A DNA stretch of 64,000 bases from Janibacter cremeus. GTDB lineage: Bacteria; Actinomycetota; Actinomycetes; Actinomycetales; Dermatophilaceae. Both the position numbers and the translations under genes were made by a program. Location of the stretch: contig NZ_CP115184.1 of the NCBI RefSeq assembly GCF_029395675.1, positions 930,001 to 994,000 on the forward strand, in the 5' to 3' direction. The notes below the pieces were generated by a model. That model ran no database searches, was not told where the DNA came from, and worked only from the letters and a program-made list of their open reading frames with translations. This document shows positions 63,238 through 64,000 of the stretch, piece after piece (position 1 is the first letter of the stretch; every line of letters begins with the position of its first letter).

Positions 63238-64000
63238 ATGGGCAAGGAAGTCCAGACCCAGAGCTACACGCGCGAAGAGCGCCAGCGGTACCGGGAGAAG
63301 GTGCGCCAGAACCTCGACGTCTTCGAGCGGATGCTCGCCGAGAGCGTCTTCGACGACGCCGTGCCACTCACCGGACTGGAGATCGAGCTCAACCTCGTCG
63401 ACGAGGACAACCAGCCGGCCTTCGTCAACGACGAGGTGCTCGAGTCGATCGCCGATCCCGACTACCAGACCGAGCTCGCGCAGTTCAACATCGAGCTCAA
63501 CGTCGCACCGCGGCCGCTGCCGGGGGACTCGGCCCTGGACCTCGAGGCCACCCTGCGCGACTCGCTCAACCGCGCGGACGCGAAGGCCGCCGAGCGCGGC
63601 GCGCGCATCGTCCCGATCGGGATCCTCCCCACGATCCGCGAGGAGCACTTCCAGGGGGAGTGGATCAGCGCCAACAACCGCTACACCGCCCTCAACGACT
63701 CGATCTTCACCGCCCGCGGCGAGGACGTCGTCCTCGACATCGAGGGCCCGACAGGGGAGCGACTGAGCACGTATGCCGGTTCGATCGCGCCGGAGTCGGC
63801 CTGCACCTCGGTGCAGCTGCACCTGCAGGTGGGGCCGGGCCAGTTCGCCGACCACTGGAACGCCGCCCAGGCCATCTCCGCGGCGCAGGTGGCGCTCGCG
63901 GCCAACTCGCCGTACTTCTTCGGCAAGCGCCTGCACGCGGAGACGCGGATCGCGTTGTTCTCCCAGGCGACGGACACCCGGCCGATCGAGCTGAAGAACC
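63238..64000 (+). CDS. Glutamate-cysteine ligase-like protein (N-terminal part)
   Basis: 254 residues are visible; the frame is open to the window edge. LTGLEIELNLVDEDNQPAF, QFNIELNVAPRPL and SACTSVQLHLQV are the strands and acidic metal ligands of the GCS2 (carboxylate-amine ligase) family. Relatives of this type occur in actinobacteria as glutamate-cysteine ligase or EgtA-like enzymes, but the real product is often untested. ATG 63238 follows GAGGTGGAG. It diverges from sbcD. Confidence 0.8.
   Translation, partial: MGKEVQTQSYTREERQRYREKVRQNLDVFERMLAESVFDDAVPLTGLEIELNLVDEDNQPAFVNDEVLESIADPDYQTELAQFNIELNVAPRPLPGDSALDLEATLRDSLNRADAKAAERGARIVPIGILPTIREEHFQGEWISANNRYTALNDSIFTARGEDVVLDIEGPTGERLSTYAGSIAPESACTSVQLHLQVGPGQFADHWNAAQAISAAQVALAANSPYFFGKRLHAETRIALFSQATDTRPIELKN

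Overview
High-GC (roughly 70 %) actinobacterial chromosome segment with dense, mostly housekeeping gene content. The PIM/PI lipid genes, GarA-like FHA protein, Rel, SecD/SecF with actinobacterial linkers, the DUF881-DUF1290-DUF881 cluster, ScpAB and ectoine genes point to Actinomycetia, probably Micrococcales (Intrasporangiaceae-type). The family assignment is inference. No IS element, phage, CRISPR array or plasmid gene was recognised.

Layout. (1) 1-1481: end of a MaoC-like gene, a VOC protein and a MOSC protein. (2) 1563-7508: thrS, a HIT protein, pgsA, a PIM-type acyltransferase, pimA and a LemA-like protein, in nearly overlapping order as in the M. tuberculosis thrS-pimA region. (3) 7519-11990: PLP synthesis (divergent MocR/PdxR-type regulator and pdxS, then pdxT), interrupted by yihY and ytxH-like genes on the other strand. 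(4) 12075-25174: yebC, ruvCAB behind a LexA-type box, yajC-secD-secF-apt, rel, a DUF349 gene, an MBL hydrolase and hisS. (5) 25175-26215: a 1-kb gap with a broken Cys-rich XRE regulator and a near-perfect hairpin. (6) 26216-33949: xerD, orphan parA, scpA, scpB, rluB, tyrA, cmk and der. (7) tRNA-Pro(GGG), then a nitrite/NO cluster on the minus strand: NnrS-like membrane protein, three-cupredoxin NirK, a small protein and a DUF2249 protein. (8) 37969-43355: branched-chain amino acid type ABC transporter, with an extracellular domain fused to its LivH and the binding protein convergent to the rest. (9) 43610-50266: stress and osmotic functions (SDR behind a SigF/SigB-like promoter, NhaA, cysteine hydrolase, ectABC, MalY-type aminotransferase). 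(10) 50308-58504: DUF881-DUF1290-DUF881-gcvH-FHA-ftsR-DUF151-MerR, then a glycine riboswitch and gcvP. (11) 58530-64000: a large inverted-repeat element, sbcC/sbcD, and the start of a glutamate-cysteine ligase-like gene.

Regulatory themes. Many genes start with GTG or ATG 6-8 nt after a TANNNT -10 hexamer, consistent with leaderless transcripts (mocR, pdxT, rel, DUF349, MBL, cmk, cysteine hydrolase, ectA, DUF881, DUF151, sbcD). Several start codons were chosen on this basis. The octamer CGAAGGGG occurs at least 27 times on the two strands, several times the rough expectation.

Most unusual content: the split NnrS-like/NirK module with a predicted Met-to-Leu axial change at its type 1 copper site and a palindromic operator beside it; the LivH fusion; the XRE gene broken by a single TGA; the two large hairpin elements; and an in-frame 24-bp duplication carrying both ribosome binding site and start codon of yihY. 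No clear undescribed defence or mobile system was found.
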